DNA of 60,968 nucleotides from Actinomycetota bacterium (GTDB lineage: Bacteria > Actinomycetota > Actinomycetes > Nanopelagicales > Nanopelagicaceae): assembly GCA_003151395.1 (NCBI GenBank), contig PLXJ01000037.1, positions 15,377 through 76,344 of the forward strand, given 5' to 3'. This document shows positions 26,269-35,087 of this stretch, one piece after another. A program made the translations under genes and the position numbers. A model generated the notes under the pieces. It made no database searches, was not told the origin of the DNA, and saw nothing but the letters and a program-made list of their open reading frames with translations. Within the stretch, counting starts at the first letter, position 1. The number at the start of each line of letters is the position of its first letter.

Positions 26269-27164
26269 TGTCACGCGTTAGCGAAATTCTTGAAAATTCA
26301 AAAGAGCGATTATTCACTGTGGAATTTCCGGAAATTGATAGTGGAGGCATGGAGAGAATTGCGAAACATGTCGATCGCATCGGACCTTGGTTTGATGCCG
26401 CGAATTCTACGGATAACACCGCGGCGCATGCTCACGCTTCAAACACCGCAGTCGCCATTGCGATAAAAATTTATGGCATAGAGCCGATTCTTCAGATAGT
26501 TTGCCGCGACAAGAATAGGTTGGCGATTCAATCTGATTTAATGGGCGCGGCGCTTCATGGGATCGAAAATGTCGTTATGTTAACTGGGGATGATGTAAGC
26601 GCTGGAGATGAACCTGAAGCACGACGAGTATTCGATTTAGATGGACCGCAAGCGGTAGTGGTAGCCAATGTGCTTGCCACTGGCCAATATTTATCTGGTC
26701 GCAAAATTAACCCAGCCCCGAATTTCTATATTGGAGCCGTTGAAAATCCCGCAGCTCCTCCAGTGGATTATCGGATTCAACGAGCCTTAAAGAAGCACCG
26801 CGCCGGCGCTCGTTTTCTGCAATTACAGATCTGTTATCACCCAGATCGCCTCGAAAATTTCTGTCGGGGAGTTGCAGAACTCGCACCAAAACTCCACATA
26901 ATTCCAAGTGTTGTTCTTGTAAAGAATGAAAAATCCCTTAACTTTATGAATGACAAAGTTCCTGGAATTGATATTCCTCAAAGCACAATCGAGGGCGTTA
27001 AAAACAGCGCAGATCCGGGTGAATCAGCGTACCAATTGGTCCTCCAGCAATCGAAGCACGCTCTTTCCCTTCCTGGAGTCCGAGGACTTCACGTCATCGA
27101 TTTTCGTCGTGACAACTCCCTTGAACGGCTAATGCGCGAACTTGGCAGAACCCCAAAACTTTAA
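26265..27164 (+). CDS. metF: methylenetetrahydrofolate reductase MetF
   Basis: A 299-aa flavoprotein with a TIM barrel. The family core ILQIVCRDKNRLAIQSDLMG followed by NVVMLTGDDVSAGD is intact, and the FTVEFPEIDSGG opening contains the conserved Glu. Later segments are NFYIGAVENPAAPP and GARFLQLQICY. ATG ATG occurs at the start (26265 and 26268). It links methyl-THF and methylene-THF. In this operon it receives methyl-THF from the corrinoid-THF methyltransferase and would oxidise it, an uphill step with NAD that may need a different acceptor, possibly through MetV. Confidence 0.92.
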   Translation: MMSRVSEILENSKERLFTVEFPEIDSGGMERIAKHVDRIGPWFDAANSTDNTAAHAHASNTAVAIAIKIYGIEPILQIVCRDKNRLAIQSDLMGAALHGIENVVMLTGDDVSAGDEPEARRVFDLDGPQAVVVANVLATGQYLSGRKINPAPNFYIGAVENPAAPPVDYRIQRALKKHRAGARFLQLQICYHPDRLENFCRGVAELAPKLHIIPSVVLVKNEKSLNFMNDKVPGIDIPQSTIEGVKNSADPGESAYQLVLQQSKHALSLPGVRGLHVIDFRRDNSLERLMRELGRTPKL

Positions 27165-27181
27165 ACAACGAGAAAATACAA

Positions 27182-28078
27182 ATGGAGAAAATAATGCATA
27201 CCATCGTAAAGTCAGCAACCAGGTCTTTAACCATTGGCCACGATCAGCCGTTTTGCATTATTGGAGAGCGAATCAACCCAACAGGTCGAAAGAAGTTTCA
27301 AGAGCAACTTCGCGCAGGAGACCTTTCGGCCATTAATAAGGATGTTGCAGATCAAGTCGCTGGTGGTTGCAATATGCTCGATGTGAATATGGGCGTTCCC
27401 CTGACAGATGAACCCGTCCTTCTTGCAAAGGCAATCAAACTTATTCAAACGTTAACAGATCTGCCAATCTGTATTGATTCCTCCATCATTGAGGCGTTAC
27501 AAGCCGGCTTGGAGGCATACGAAGGCAAAGCGCTGGTTAATAGCGTCACTGGTGAAGATGAGAGAATGGAGATCGTACTCCCGTTGATAAAGAGACATGG
27601 CGCCGCAATCATTGCGCTGCCAAATGATGAAACGGGTATACCAGCCACGGTTGATGAGCGATTAATAATTACCGAAAAGATAATGCGTACCGTCGAAAAA
27701 CACGGGATTTCACTGGATAATTTGGTCATTGATCCTCTGGCAATGACAGTGGGCGCAGATCCCGAGGCTGTAAAAATCACTCTTGAAACTATTTATCAAA
27801 TCCGGCAACGATGGGGTTTGAATATGACATTAGGAGCTTCAAATATTTCCTTCGGTTTACCCCATCGCCATGCCCTCAATGCTGCCTTTCTTCCGGCCGC
27901 GATGAGCGCAGGATTGACTTCCGCTGTGATGGACGGCCGAACTGCACAAATAGTGGATGCCGTGCGGGCAGGCGATCTACTTTTAGGTTTGGATCCGTGG
28001 GGCGGAAATTGGATTTCAAAGTTCCGTGCAGCCCAATTGGCCCAGGCTGCCGCAACCGCGGAGGCACAACATCAGTAA
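27182..28078 (+). CDS. mtgA: methyl-THF:corrinoid methyltransferase (MtgA/AcsE-like, pterin-binding)
   Basis: A 298-aa pterin-binding TIM-barrel protein related to the MeTr domain of methionine synthase and AcsE. Visible are the opening IIGERINPTGRKKFQ, MLDVNMGVPLTDEP, ICIDSSIIEALQAGL, LVNSVTGEDERM, LVIDPLAMTVG, and MTLGASNISFGLPHR with the Asn that binds the pterin. Run in the betaine direction it moves the methyl group from cob(III)alamin-MtgC to THF. A second ATG at 27194 has GGAG six bases upstream and may be the real start. It follows metF and overlaps the next gene. Confidence 0.92.
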   Translation: MEKIMHTIVKSATRSLTIGHDQPFCIIGERINPTGRKKFQEQLRAGDLSAINKDVADQVAGGCNMLDVNMGVPLTDEPVLLAKAIKLIQTLTDLPICIDSSIIEALQAGLEAYEGKALVNSVTGEDERMEIVLPLIKRHGAAIIALPNDETGIPATVDERLIITEKIMRTVEKHGISLDNLVIDPLAMTVGADPEAVKITLETIYQIRQRWGLNMTLGASNISFGLPHRHALNAAFLPAAMSAGLTSAVMDGRTAQIVDAVRAGDLLLGLDPWGGNWISKFRAAQLAQAAATAEAQHQ

Positions 28079-29975
28079 TCACGAGCAAAAACAACCTTCA
28101 CTTTCTCACCATGACGGTACGGGGCGCATAAAACTCTCGTTTCGGACCCTTGAAAAAGATGGCACATCCGCGGGTGAAAAGGTCATATCAGTTCCTACGG
28201 GGGTTAGCGCATTTGATGCGGCTTCGTGGAATGGAATCGCTATTGATTCAACGTGCGGCGGATATGGAACCTGCAAAAAGTGCCGAATTAAAATTACGAC
28301 TGGTGAGACCGAACCTACAAAATTAGATTTCCGTGCCTTTTCAGCGGATGAAATTAGAGCCGGCTGGCGGTTGGCGTGCATGGTCCGTCCAGCAGCGAAT
28401 ATTTCTATAGATGTCCCACCACTCACCACAAGACCAAAGGCTGCAACTGTTGGGGTGGGGCGACAAGTAATATTACGTCCCGCAGTTCAAAAGCGATATG
28501 TTGAACTTAAACCGCCCACATTGCATGATCAACGGACCGACATAGTTCGACTTTTAGACGAGATCGACGATTTTGAAGCCACCGTTTCCCTCGCTGCGAT
28601 GCGCCATCTACCAAGAGTCCTGCGCAAGGCAGATTACAAAGTTACGGCGGTATTCATTGAACAAGAGCTCATCGATATTGAGCCGGGAGATACCACTTCA
28701 ATTAGATACGCCATTGCCTTCGATCTGGGGACGACCACGGTGGTAGCGACGCTACTAGATCTAAATACTGGTGCGCCCGTAGCAGTAGCTTCCATGCTCA
28801 ATAAGCAACAACCTTTTGGAGCCGATGTGATCACTCGCATCAGCACGACCATGCTTGATCCCGAGGGGCTAAATAAATTGAGAAGCCTCGCTCAGCAAAC
28901 GCTTTCTGAATTGACCGAGGAAGTTATCCTCGAATCTGGGATAGATAGAAACAATATTTATGAGGTTGCACTTGCGGGCAATGCCACCATGACCCAAATC
29001 GTCCTGGGAATTGATCCTGAACCCCTTGGAGTTGCTCCGTTCATCATGGCAAGTGCGGTGTATCCAAATGTCCGCGCCACTGAACTTGGATTGAATATTC
29101 ACCCGCTAGCCAAAGCCTTGATCATGCCTTCACTCGGGGCATACGTTGGAGGGGACATTATCGCTGGGGCTCTCGCCTCTGGAATGGATCGTGACAAGCG
29201 GCTCCGACTATTTATCGACGTTGGAACAAACTGTGAAATCATTCTCGGCGATGGTGAACGAATTCTTGCAACTGCCGCCCCTGCAGGTCCGGCCTTTGAA
29301 GCGGCCTCGATCAAGTGCGGTGTGCGAGCAGCCGCCGGCGCTATTGAGACAGTAAAAGTCAAAGATGGGCAATTGGTGATCGGGACCATCGAGGACACGC
29401 CTGCAATCGGAATCTGCGGTTCAGGATTGGTGGATGCCTGCGCGGTGCTAGTCGAGTTGGGTTTACTTGATAAATCAGGAAAATTTATTTCCGAAGAGTT
29501 GGCAAAAACTATCGCTCCACAACTATCGGATCGATTGACGATGTTAAATGGTGAACGGATCTTTGTCCTTACTTGGGGAAAAGAAATAGGAAATGCCAGT
29601 GATTCCGTCTTTCTCAGCCAGCGTGATGTTCGAGAATTGCAATTTGCGAAGGCGGCAATTGCTACTGGTTGGGCGTTACTAGTCGAAGAGTTTGGAATTA
29701 AAGAAGAGGATATTCAACAGGTTTTGCTAGCCGGTTCGTTTGGATCTTACTTGTCACCAGCATCAGCAATTAAGATCGGTTTAGTTCCAAAAATATCTGT
29801 GCTGCGCATCATCTCTGCCGGCAATGTTGCGGGAGAGGGAGCAAAGATGGTTCTCCTATCTGCACAGGAACGAAATGGTGCTGATGCGCTGCTTGAACAG
29901 ATTGATTATGTTGAACTTTCCGATCGTGCTGACTTTAATGATAAGTTCGTAGAGCGACTGGCATTCCCGAGTTAA
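28026..29975 (+). CDS. RamA-like ATP-dependent corrinoid-protein reactivase (2Fe-2S / ASKHA)
   Basis: A 649-aa protein from GTG 28026. A plant-type 2Fe-2S domain has cysteines C77, C83, C86 and C118 (CGGYGTCKKC, then LACMV). A linker of about 100 residues and an ASKHA ATPase-like half follow (AFDLGTTTVVATLLDL, ALAGNATMTQIVLG, LFIDVGTNCEIILG, GICGSGLVDACA, VLLAGSFGSYLSPASAIKIG). Such proteins reduce inactive cob(II)alamin back to cob(I)alamin in methyl-transfer systems. GTG 28026 has no Shine-Dalgarno. GGAGG six bases before an in-frame ATC at 28071 suggests a shorter form that overlaps the previous gene by only 8 bp. The iron-sulfur cluster type is family knowledge. Confidence 0.9.
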   Translation: MQPNWPRLPQPRRHNISNHEQKQPSLSHHDGTGRIKLSFRTLEKDGTSAGEKVISVPTGVSAFDAASWNGIAIDSTCGGYGTCKKCRIKITTGETEPTKLDFRAFSADEIRAGWRLACMVRPAANISIDVPPLTTRPKAATVGVGRQVILRPAVQKRYVELKPPTLHDQRTDIVRLLDEIDDFEATVSLAAMRHLPRVLRKADYKVTAVFIEQELIDIEPGDTTSIRYAIAFDLGTTTVVATLLDLNTGAPVAVASMLNKQQPFGADVITRISTTMLDPEGLNKLRSLAQQTLSELTEEVILESGIDRNNIYEVALAGNATMTQIVLGIDPEPLGVAPFIMASAVYPNVRATELGLNIHPLAKALIMPSLGAYVGGDIIAGALASGMDRDKRLRLFIDVGTNCEIILGDGERILATAAPAGPAFEAASIKCGVRAAAGAIETVKVKDGQLVIGTIEDTPAIGICGSGLVDACAVLVELGLLDKSGKFISEELAKTIAPQLSDRLTMLNGERIFVLTWGKEIGNASDSVFLSQRDVRELQFAKAAIATGWALLVEEFGIKEEDIQQVLLAGSFGSYLSPASAIKIGLVPKISVLRIISAGNVAGEGAKMVLLSAQERNGADALLEQIDYVELSDRADFNDKFVERLAFPS

Positions 29976-29976
29976 A

Positions 29977-30561
29977 ATGAATATTGGAATTGTTGCATGC
30001 GGCGCCCTTGCATTTGAAATCGAAGCTATAGCAAAAGAAAACAATTTGGACCTAACTATTTACCCACTTCCGCCTCTCCTACACAATCACCCCGAAAAAA
30101 TTGCCGGCGAAGTTGACCGACTACTCTATGAAGTTAAGGGAAAGCACATCAAATGTGCCGTTGCCTACGCCGACTGCGGAACTTATGGCGCGTTGGATCT
30201 AGTTTTGGAAACACATAAAGTATCAAGGCTAACGGGCAACCATTGTTATGACGTTTTTGCCGGAAAAGCAACGCTCGAAAAACTCATGGCTGAAAGCGCC
30301 GGCACCTACTTTCTGACCGATTATTTGGTTAAATCATTTTATAGAAGCGTAATCGTCGAACTAGGCTTAGACCGCCGGCCTGATTTAAGGGATGATTATT
30401 TCAAGAATTATTCAAAGGTAATCTGGCTGTCACAAAGCCCAACTCCCGAACTAGAGATAGCTGCCGGGGCTGCCGCAGATTTACTACAGTTACCTTTGGA
30501 AGTACGAATAGTTGGAAAAACTGGTCTCGCCGATCAGATACTGACGCTAGTGAGCAGCTGA
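29977..30561 (+). CDS. DUF1638 protein, unknown function
   Basis: A 194-aa soluble protein with the conserved features I associate with DUF1638: opening GIVACGALAFEI, then CAVAYADCGTYGALDLVL, GNHCYDVFAG and YFLTDYLVKSF. Conserved Cys and His residues (C8, C70, H88, C89) could bind a metal or a reactive ligand. The family recurs, to my knowledge, beside MttB-type methyltransferases and corrinoid proteins in archaea and bacteria, but no activity is established. It starts one base after the reactivase stop and ends the plus-strand operon. Its last 15 bp overlap the opposing formate dehydrogenase gene. A role in corrinoid or methyl handling is a guess from context. Confidence 0.85.
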   Translation: MNIGIVACGALAFEIEAIAKENNLDLTIYPLPPLLHNHPEKIAGEVDRLLYEVKGKHIKCAVAYADCGTYGALDLVLETHKVSRLTGNHCYDVFAGKATLEKLMAESAGTYFLTDYLVKSFYRSVIVELGLDRRPDLRDDYFKNYSKVIWLSQSPTPELEIAAGAAADLLQLPLEVRIVGKTGLADQILTLVSS

Positions 30562-33537
30562 CTCAAGTTCTAGGGCTTTTAGAACCACGGGAGACAATAA
30601 AGTTTTATCAACATCTTCACGCAGTCGGCGACGCATCACGGGGGTCCAGAATTGAACAATGTGGTGCGCTACTTCAATTTCAGGGGCTCCATTCGATGGA
30701 ATATTCGCTGCTATCTGATTGGCCATTCGAATAATGCCGGAAAGTTGTAAATCTTTATCTAAATCGTGTTCGTGAATTGCTCCAGGTCCCTTGGCGCTGG
30801 GACTCACTTCAACCGCAGTAACTTTGTACTCGGGACAGTTAGTCGCCCAATCGGAATATTCAGTGGTAATTACATTTGCGCCACTTTCAGGGAAATGGAA
30901 GGTTGTGTAAACAACCCCAGCCGGAACTTCATCCGTAATGCGCGCCCGCATGATTGTGTCGCCAACTCGACTAGCAAGTTTTACCCAGGTTCCATCTCTG
31001 ATTCCACGCAATTCGGCATCCGCTTCGTGAATGTCGAGCGTATCTTCTGGGTGCCAAATGAGGTTTGGCGTACGTCGTGTTTGAGCGCCAACGTTATATT
31101 GACTCAGAACTCTCCCGGTAGTGAGCAAAAGTGGATACTTTCTATTGGCTTTTTCTTCGGTCGCGACATAAGGAGTCAACATAAATCTCCCTTCACCGCG
31201 AACAAAACTGTTCATGTGCATCGTGGGAGTTCCCTCAGGCGCACTTGCATTAACCGGCCACTGCATACTGCCAACTTCATCCAGCTTCGCAAAGGTCACG
31301 CCACTAAAGGTGGGGGTTACAGCCGCTATCTCATCCATGATTGCAGCACCATTTTGATAACTCATTGAGTAGCCCATCGCCGTTGCTAAATCGCAGGTGA
31401 CCTCATATTCGCTTTTACCGGTTTTACTTAGCATCACAGGTCGAACTCGATTTATCCGACGCTCGGCATTTGTAAATGTTCCGTCTTTTTCTAAAAATGA
31501 AGTGCCAGGCAGAAAAACATGGGCGAATTTGGAGGTTTCATTTAAGAAAAGATCTTGAACAATGACCATCTCCATAGCGCGCAGCGCAGCATGCACGTGG
31601 ACCGTATTCGGATCGGATTGAGCAATATCTTCTCCCTGAATATATAGCCCTTTAAATTCACCGGCGAGGGCCGCATCAAACATATTCGGGATTCGAAGGC
31701 CGGGTTCGGTTTGGAGAGTTACACCCCATTTTTTATCGAAAATTCCTCTGGCGTCACTGTCTGATATGTGACGGTAACCTGACAATTCATGAGGGAAGGA
31801 GCCCATATCGCATGAACCCTGAACGTTGTTCTGCCCGCGAAGTGGATTTACTCCCACTCCTTTACGGCCGATATTTCCGGTCGCCATGGCAAGGTTAGCG
31901 ATTCCCATAACCATTGTTGAACCCTGTGAGTGTTCAGTAACGCCTAAACCGTAGTAGATAGCGCCGTTTTTTGCCCCCGCATAGAGCCGTGCTGCCTTGC
32001 GAATATCTTCTGCTGGAATTCGACTTACCCCCTCAAGGGCTTCTGGACTATTTTCGGGCAATCGAATAAACGTTTCCCATTCGGTAAAAGAATCCAGATC
32101 GCATCTAGAATTTATAAAATCTCGATCCATTAAGCCCTCTGTCGCAATAACGTGCGCTAGAGCATTTATTACCGCAACATTGCTCCCCGGCATTAATTGT
32201 AAATGATGGCTTGCAGCAACATGAGGTGTCCGGACCAATGGAATTGACCTTGGATCAACAACTATGAGCGAAGCACCCTTTCGAAGTGCCTTCTTCATTC
32301 TCGATGCAAAAACCGGATGAGCAGCGGTTGGATTGGCACCAATCAGCATGATCACATCGGCATGTTCAACGGACTCAAAGTCCTGAGTACCTGCAGAGGT
32401 ACCAAAAGTTTGCTTTAAACCATACCCGGTTGGTGAGTGGCAGACCCGAGCACACGTGTCAATATTATTATTACCAAAGGCTGCCCGCACCATTTTTGTG
32501 ACCACAAATACTTCTTCATTTGTACACCTTGAAGAAGAAATACCTCCGATGGAATTTAAACCTAGTTCGGCCTGGATCCGTTTTAAACCACTCGCGGCAA
32601 AATCAATTGCCTCTTCCCAGGAGACTTTCTGCCATTCATCCGAAATACTCTTTCTAATCATCGGCGTTGTAATTCGATCTTCGTGGGTTGCGTATCCCCA
32701 AGCAAAACGCCCCTTCACGCAGGAATGGCCTTCGTTTGCGCCACCGTTCTTAAGAGGCACCATGCGCACGAGCTCATCACCCTTTAATTCAGCTTTAAAC
32801 GAACAACCGACGCCGCAATAAGCGCAAGTAGTTACGACCGAACGGGTGGGGGTTCCAATTGTAAGAAGTGTCTTTTCGGTGAGCGCTCCCGTCGGGCAGG
32901 CCTGAACACAAGCACCACATGAAACACACTCTGAATCAATAAAAGATGTCCCAGAAGAGGAGACGCGCGCTTCAAAGCCTCTATTTTCAATCGTTAACGC
33001 AAAAGTTCCCTGAACTTCATCGCACGCCCGAACGCACCGATTGCAAACAATGCATTCGGTGGAGTCGAAGGTAAAGTAAGGGTTCGACTCATCTTTCGGT
33101 AGCTCTAAATGAGTTCTGCCCGAATACCTAATCTCTTTAAGTCCAACGGTTTCTGCCATCGCGTGCATTTTGCATGCATCTCCGACTGCACATTGCTCCG
33201 GATGATCGGACATGTAAAGCTCCATCACGCCTTGGCGCAAACGCGCTAATTTCTCGGACTCCGTGGCAATTTTCATTCCATCGGCTACCGGAGTAGTACA
33301 AGAGGAAGGTGTGCCATTGCGACCATCTATTTGAACAACACATAGCCGACAGGAGCCAAAAGCCTTTAGTGAATCAGTCGCACAAAGTTTTGGAACCGTA
33401 ATTCCAGCGATAGCCGCGGCTCGCATAATGGAGGTGCCTGCAGGAACTTCAACGCTTATGCCATCTATCACCACAGTGACATGGCTAGTCTCCTTACTTG
33501 GTGGCGTACCAAAATCTGGTTCAATTAAAAGCGTCAT
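30547..33537 (-). CDS. fdsA: NAD-type formate dehydrogenase alpha subunit with fused FdsD-like C-terminus
   Basis: A 996-aa molybdenum enzyme. Domains in order: 2Fe-2S (C52, C63, C66, C80); His-Cys3 ferredoxin region (112-135); two 4Fe-4S motifs (C162/165/168/172 and C204/207/210/214); the catalytic domain's own 4Fe-4S (C238, C241, C245, C273); and the bis-MGD domain with active-site C366 in RVCHSPT, cysteine rather than selenocysteine. Residues about 926-996 (GIIRMANQIAANIP, then HHIVQFWTPVMRRRL) look like the small FdsD subunit, normally a separate gene, fused here. It oxidises formate to CO2 and passes electrons by FdsG/FdsB to NAD. It overlaps fdsB by 4 bp. Confidence 0.94.
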   Translation of the reverse strand: MTLLIEPDFGTPPSKETSHVTVVIDGISVEVPAGTSIMRAAAIAGITVPKLCATDSLKAFGSCRLCVVQIDGRNGTPSSCTTPVADGMKIATESEKLARLRQGVMELYMSDHPEQCAVGDACKMHAMAETVGLKEIRYSGRTHLELPKDESNPYFTFDSTECIVCNRCVRACDEVQGTFALTIENRGFEARVSSSGTSFIDSECVSCGACVQACPTGALTEKTLLTIGTPTRSVVTTCAYCGVGCSFKAELKGDELVRMVPLKNGGANEGHSCVKGRFAWGYATHEDRITTPMIRKSISDEWQKVSWEEAIDFAASGLKRIQAELGLNSIGGISSSRCTNEEVFVVTKMVRAAFGNNNIDTCARVCHSPTGYGLKQTFGTSAGTQDFESVEHADVIMLIGANPTAAHPVFASRMKKALRKGASLIVVDPRSIPLVRTPHVAASHHLQLMPGSNVAVINALAHVIATEGLMDRDFINSRCDLDSFTEWETFIRLPENSPEALEGVSRIPAEDIRKAARLYAGAKNGAIYYGLGVTEHSQGSTMVMGIANLAMATGNIGRKGVGVNPLRGQNNVQGSCDMGSFPHELSGYRHISDSDARGIFDKKWGVTLQTEPGLRIPNMFDAALAGEFKGLYIQGEDIAQSDPNTVHVHAALRAMEMVIVQDLFLNETSKFAHVFLPGTSFLEKDGTFTNAERRINRVRPVMLSKTGKSEYEVTCDLATAMGYSMSYQNGAAIMDEIAAVTPTFSGVTFAKLDEVGSMQWPVNASAPEGTPTMHMNSFVRGEGRFMLTPYVATEEKANRKYPLLLTTGRVLSQYNVGAQTRRTPNLIWHPEDTLDIHEADAELRGIRDGTWVKLASRVGDTIMRARITDEVPAGVVYTTFHFPESGANVITTEYSDWATNCPEYKVTAVEVSPSAKGPGAIHEHDLDKDLQLSGIIRMANQIAANIPSNGAPEIEVAHHIVQFWTPVMRRRLREDVDKTLLSPVVLKALELESAAH

Positions 33538-35087
33538 TTCGTCACCGCCGATCGATTTTCAAAGTCTCCTGGGAAGTTAATCATCGCACTTTTTACTGGC
33601 ATAGGAGTTAAACCACCCATAGCGCACAATGAGCCATCCGTCATGACTTCACATAAATCAAGTAACAATTTCTTATTGGCCGCCACGTTGTGACCTTCGA
33701 TGATCTCTTGAATAGTTTCCGCCCCGCGAGTAGAACCCAATCGACAGGGCGTGCATTTACCGCAGGATTCAATCGCACAAAACTCCATTGCAAATTTGGC
33801 TTGAATTGCCAAATCTACCTCGGTATCGAAAATTACGACACCCCCATGTCCTAACATTCCGCCAGCCGCCAAAAGAGATTCGTAATCCATAGAGAGATCA
33901 AAGTTCTTTGGCGAAAAATAGGCACCTAGCGGACCACCGATTTGCACTGCTTTGATGGGTTTACCTGTGAGGGTCCCTCCCCCATAACCCGAAACAAGTT
34001 CTCCAAGCGTGATGCCAAACCCAGTTTCAACAATGCCGCCACACTTTACATTTCCACCCAGTTGAAAGACCTGAGTGCCCAGAGAGCGACCAACTCCACG
34101 TGATTTATAAGCTGATGCACCTTCTGAAATAATTGCCGGCACGCTGGAAAAAGTAAGCACGTTATTTATAACTGTAGGTTTACCAAATAGTCCTGAAATT
34201 GCAGGAAGCGGAGGCTTTGAACGAACTACTCCTCGCTTGCCCTCAATGCTCTCCAGCATTGCGGTTTCTTCACCGCATACGTAAGAACCGGCACCTGAGC
34301 GCACTTTTAGGTTAAATTCGAAGTTAGAACCGAGGATGTTCTTTCCGAGTAAACCATGCTCGCAAGCGATTGCTATTGCCGCATTCAATTTCGCAATCGC
34401 CGTTGGATATTCTGATCTCGTGTAAACAATCCCCTGAGTAGCTCCAACAGCTATTGCGGCGATTGCCATTCCCTCAATTAATGTAAACGGATCTCCTTCA
34501 ATTAAGATTCGATCTGCAAAGGTGCCACTGTCACCCTCATCTGCATTACAACAAAGATATTTGAGATCACTCTGGGCATCTAGAACAGTTCTCCATTTAA
34601 TCCCGGCCGGAAAACCGGCACCTCCTCTGCCGCGTAAACCAGACTCTAAGACCTCAGCAACGATCTCCTCTCCGCTCAATTTCAGCGCTCGTCGCAGGCC
34701 GATCAAGCCTCCATGAGCTTCATAGTCACTCATCGAAAGCGGGTCGTTTAATCCGACCCGACGAAAAGTGACACGGTCCTGCTTGGCCAACCAAGGCAGG
34801 TCCTCAACATTGCCAATACATAATTCATGGGATCCGCCTTTAAGAAATTGCGCTTCAAATAATCCAGCGACATCATCTCCCTTAATCGGGCCGTATCCAA
34901 TTCTCTTTTCGCCAACTTGTACTTCCACCAAAGGTTCCAACCAGAAAACCCCGCGAGTGCCATTTCTCACAATTTCAATTTGAATATCCGCGGCTTTCGC
35001 CAATCGTGTGATTTCTGCAACCACGTCATCTGCCCCAACTGAGACCGCAGCGCTATCTCCTGGAACAAATACTTTTGCGAAATTCAT
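33534..35087 (-). CDS. fdsB: formate dehydrogenase beta subunit (NuoF-like, FMN/NAD site)
   Basis: A 517-aa diaphorase subunit. A thioredoxin-like N-terminal part (about 1-110) precedes the NuoF core. The NADH/FMN-binding glycine-rich stretch is GLRGRGGAGFPAGIKW, followed by CNADEGDSGTFADR, RSGAGSYVCGEETAML and the ESCGKCTPCRLG cluster motif (4Fe-4S) near residue 440. It collects electrons from FdsA through FdsG and reduces NAD. It is translationally coupled to both neighbours by 4-bp overlaps. The full alpha/beta/gamma set makes this a soluble NAD-dependent formate dehydrogenase, not a membrane-bound respiratory one. Confidence 0.94.
   Translation of the reverse strand: MNFAKVFVPGDSAAVSVGADDVVAEITRLAKAADIQIEIVRNGTRGVFWLEPLVEVQVGEKRIGYGPIKGDDVAGLFEAQFLKGGSHELCIGNVEDLPWLAKQDRVTFRRVGLNDPLSMSDYEAHGGLIGLRRALKLSGEEIVAEVLESGLRGRGGAGFPAGIKWRTVLDAQSDLKYLCCNADEGDSGTFADRILIEGDPFTLIEGMAIAAIAVGATQGIVYTRSEYPTAIAKLNAAIAIACEHGLLGKNILGSNFEFNLKVRSGAGSYVCGEETAMLESIEGKRGVVRSKPPLPAISGLFGKPTVINNVLTFSSVPAIISEGASAYKSRGVGRSLGTQVFQLGGNVKCGGIVETGFGITLGELVSGYGGGTLTGKPIKAVQIGGPLGAYFSPKNFDLSMDYESLLAAGGMLGHGGVVIFDTEVDLAIQAKFAMEFCAIESCGKCTPCRLGSTRGAETIQEIIEGHNVAANKKLLLDLCEVMTDGSLCAMGGLTPMPVKSAMINFPGDFENRSAVTK

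Noticed and set aside
30766-31368. 200-codon plus-strand frame opposite fdsA
   Set aside because: Antisense to a conserved part of formate dehydrogenase, with composition unlike a real protein.
32438-32443. Selenocysteine in formate dehydrogenase
   Set aside because: The active-site position is an ordinary cysteine codon in RVCHSPT, and the frame has no internal TGA.
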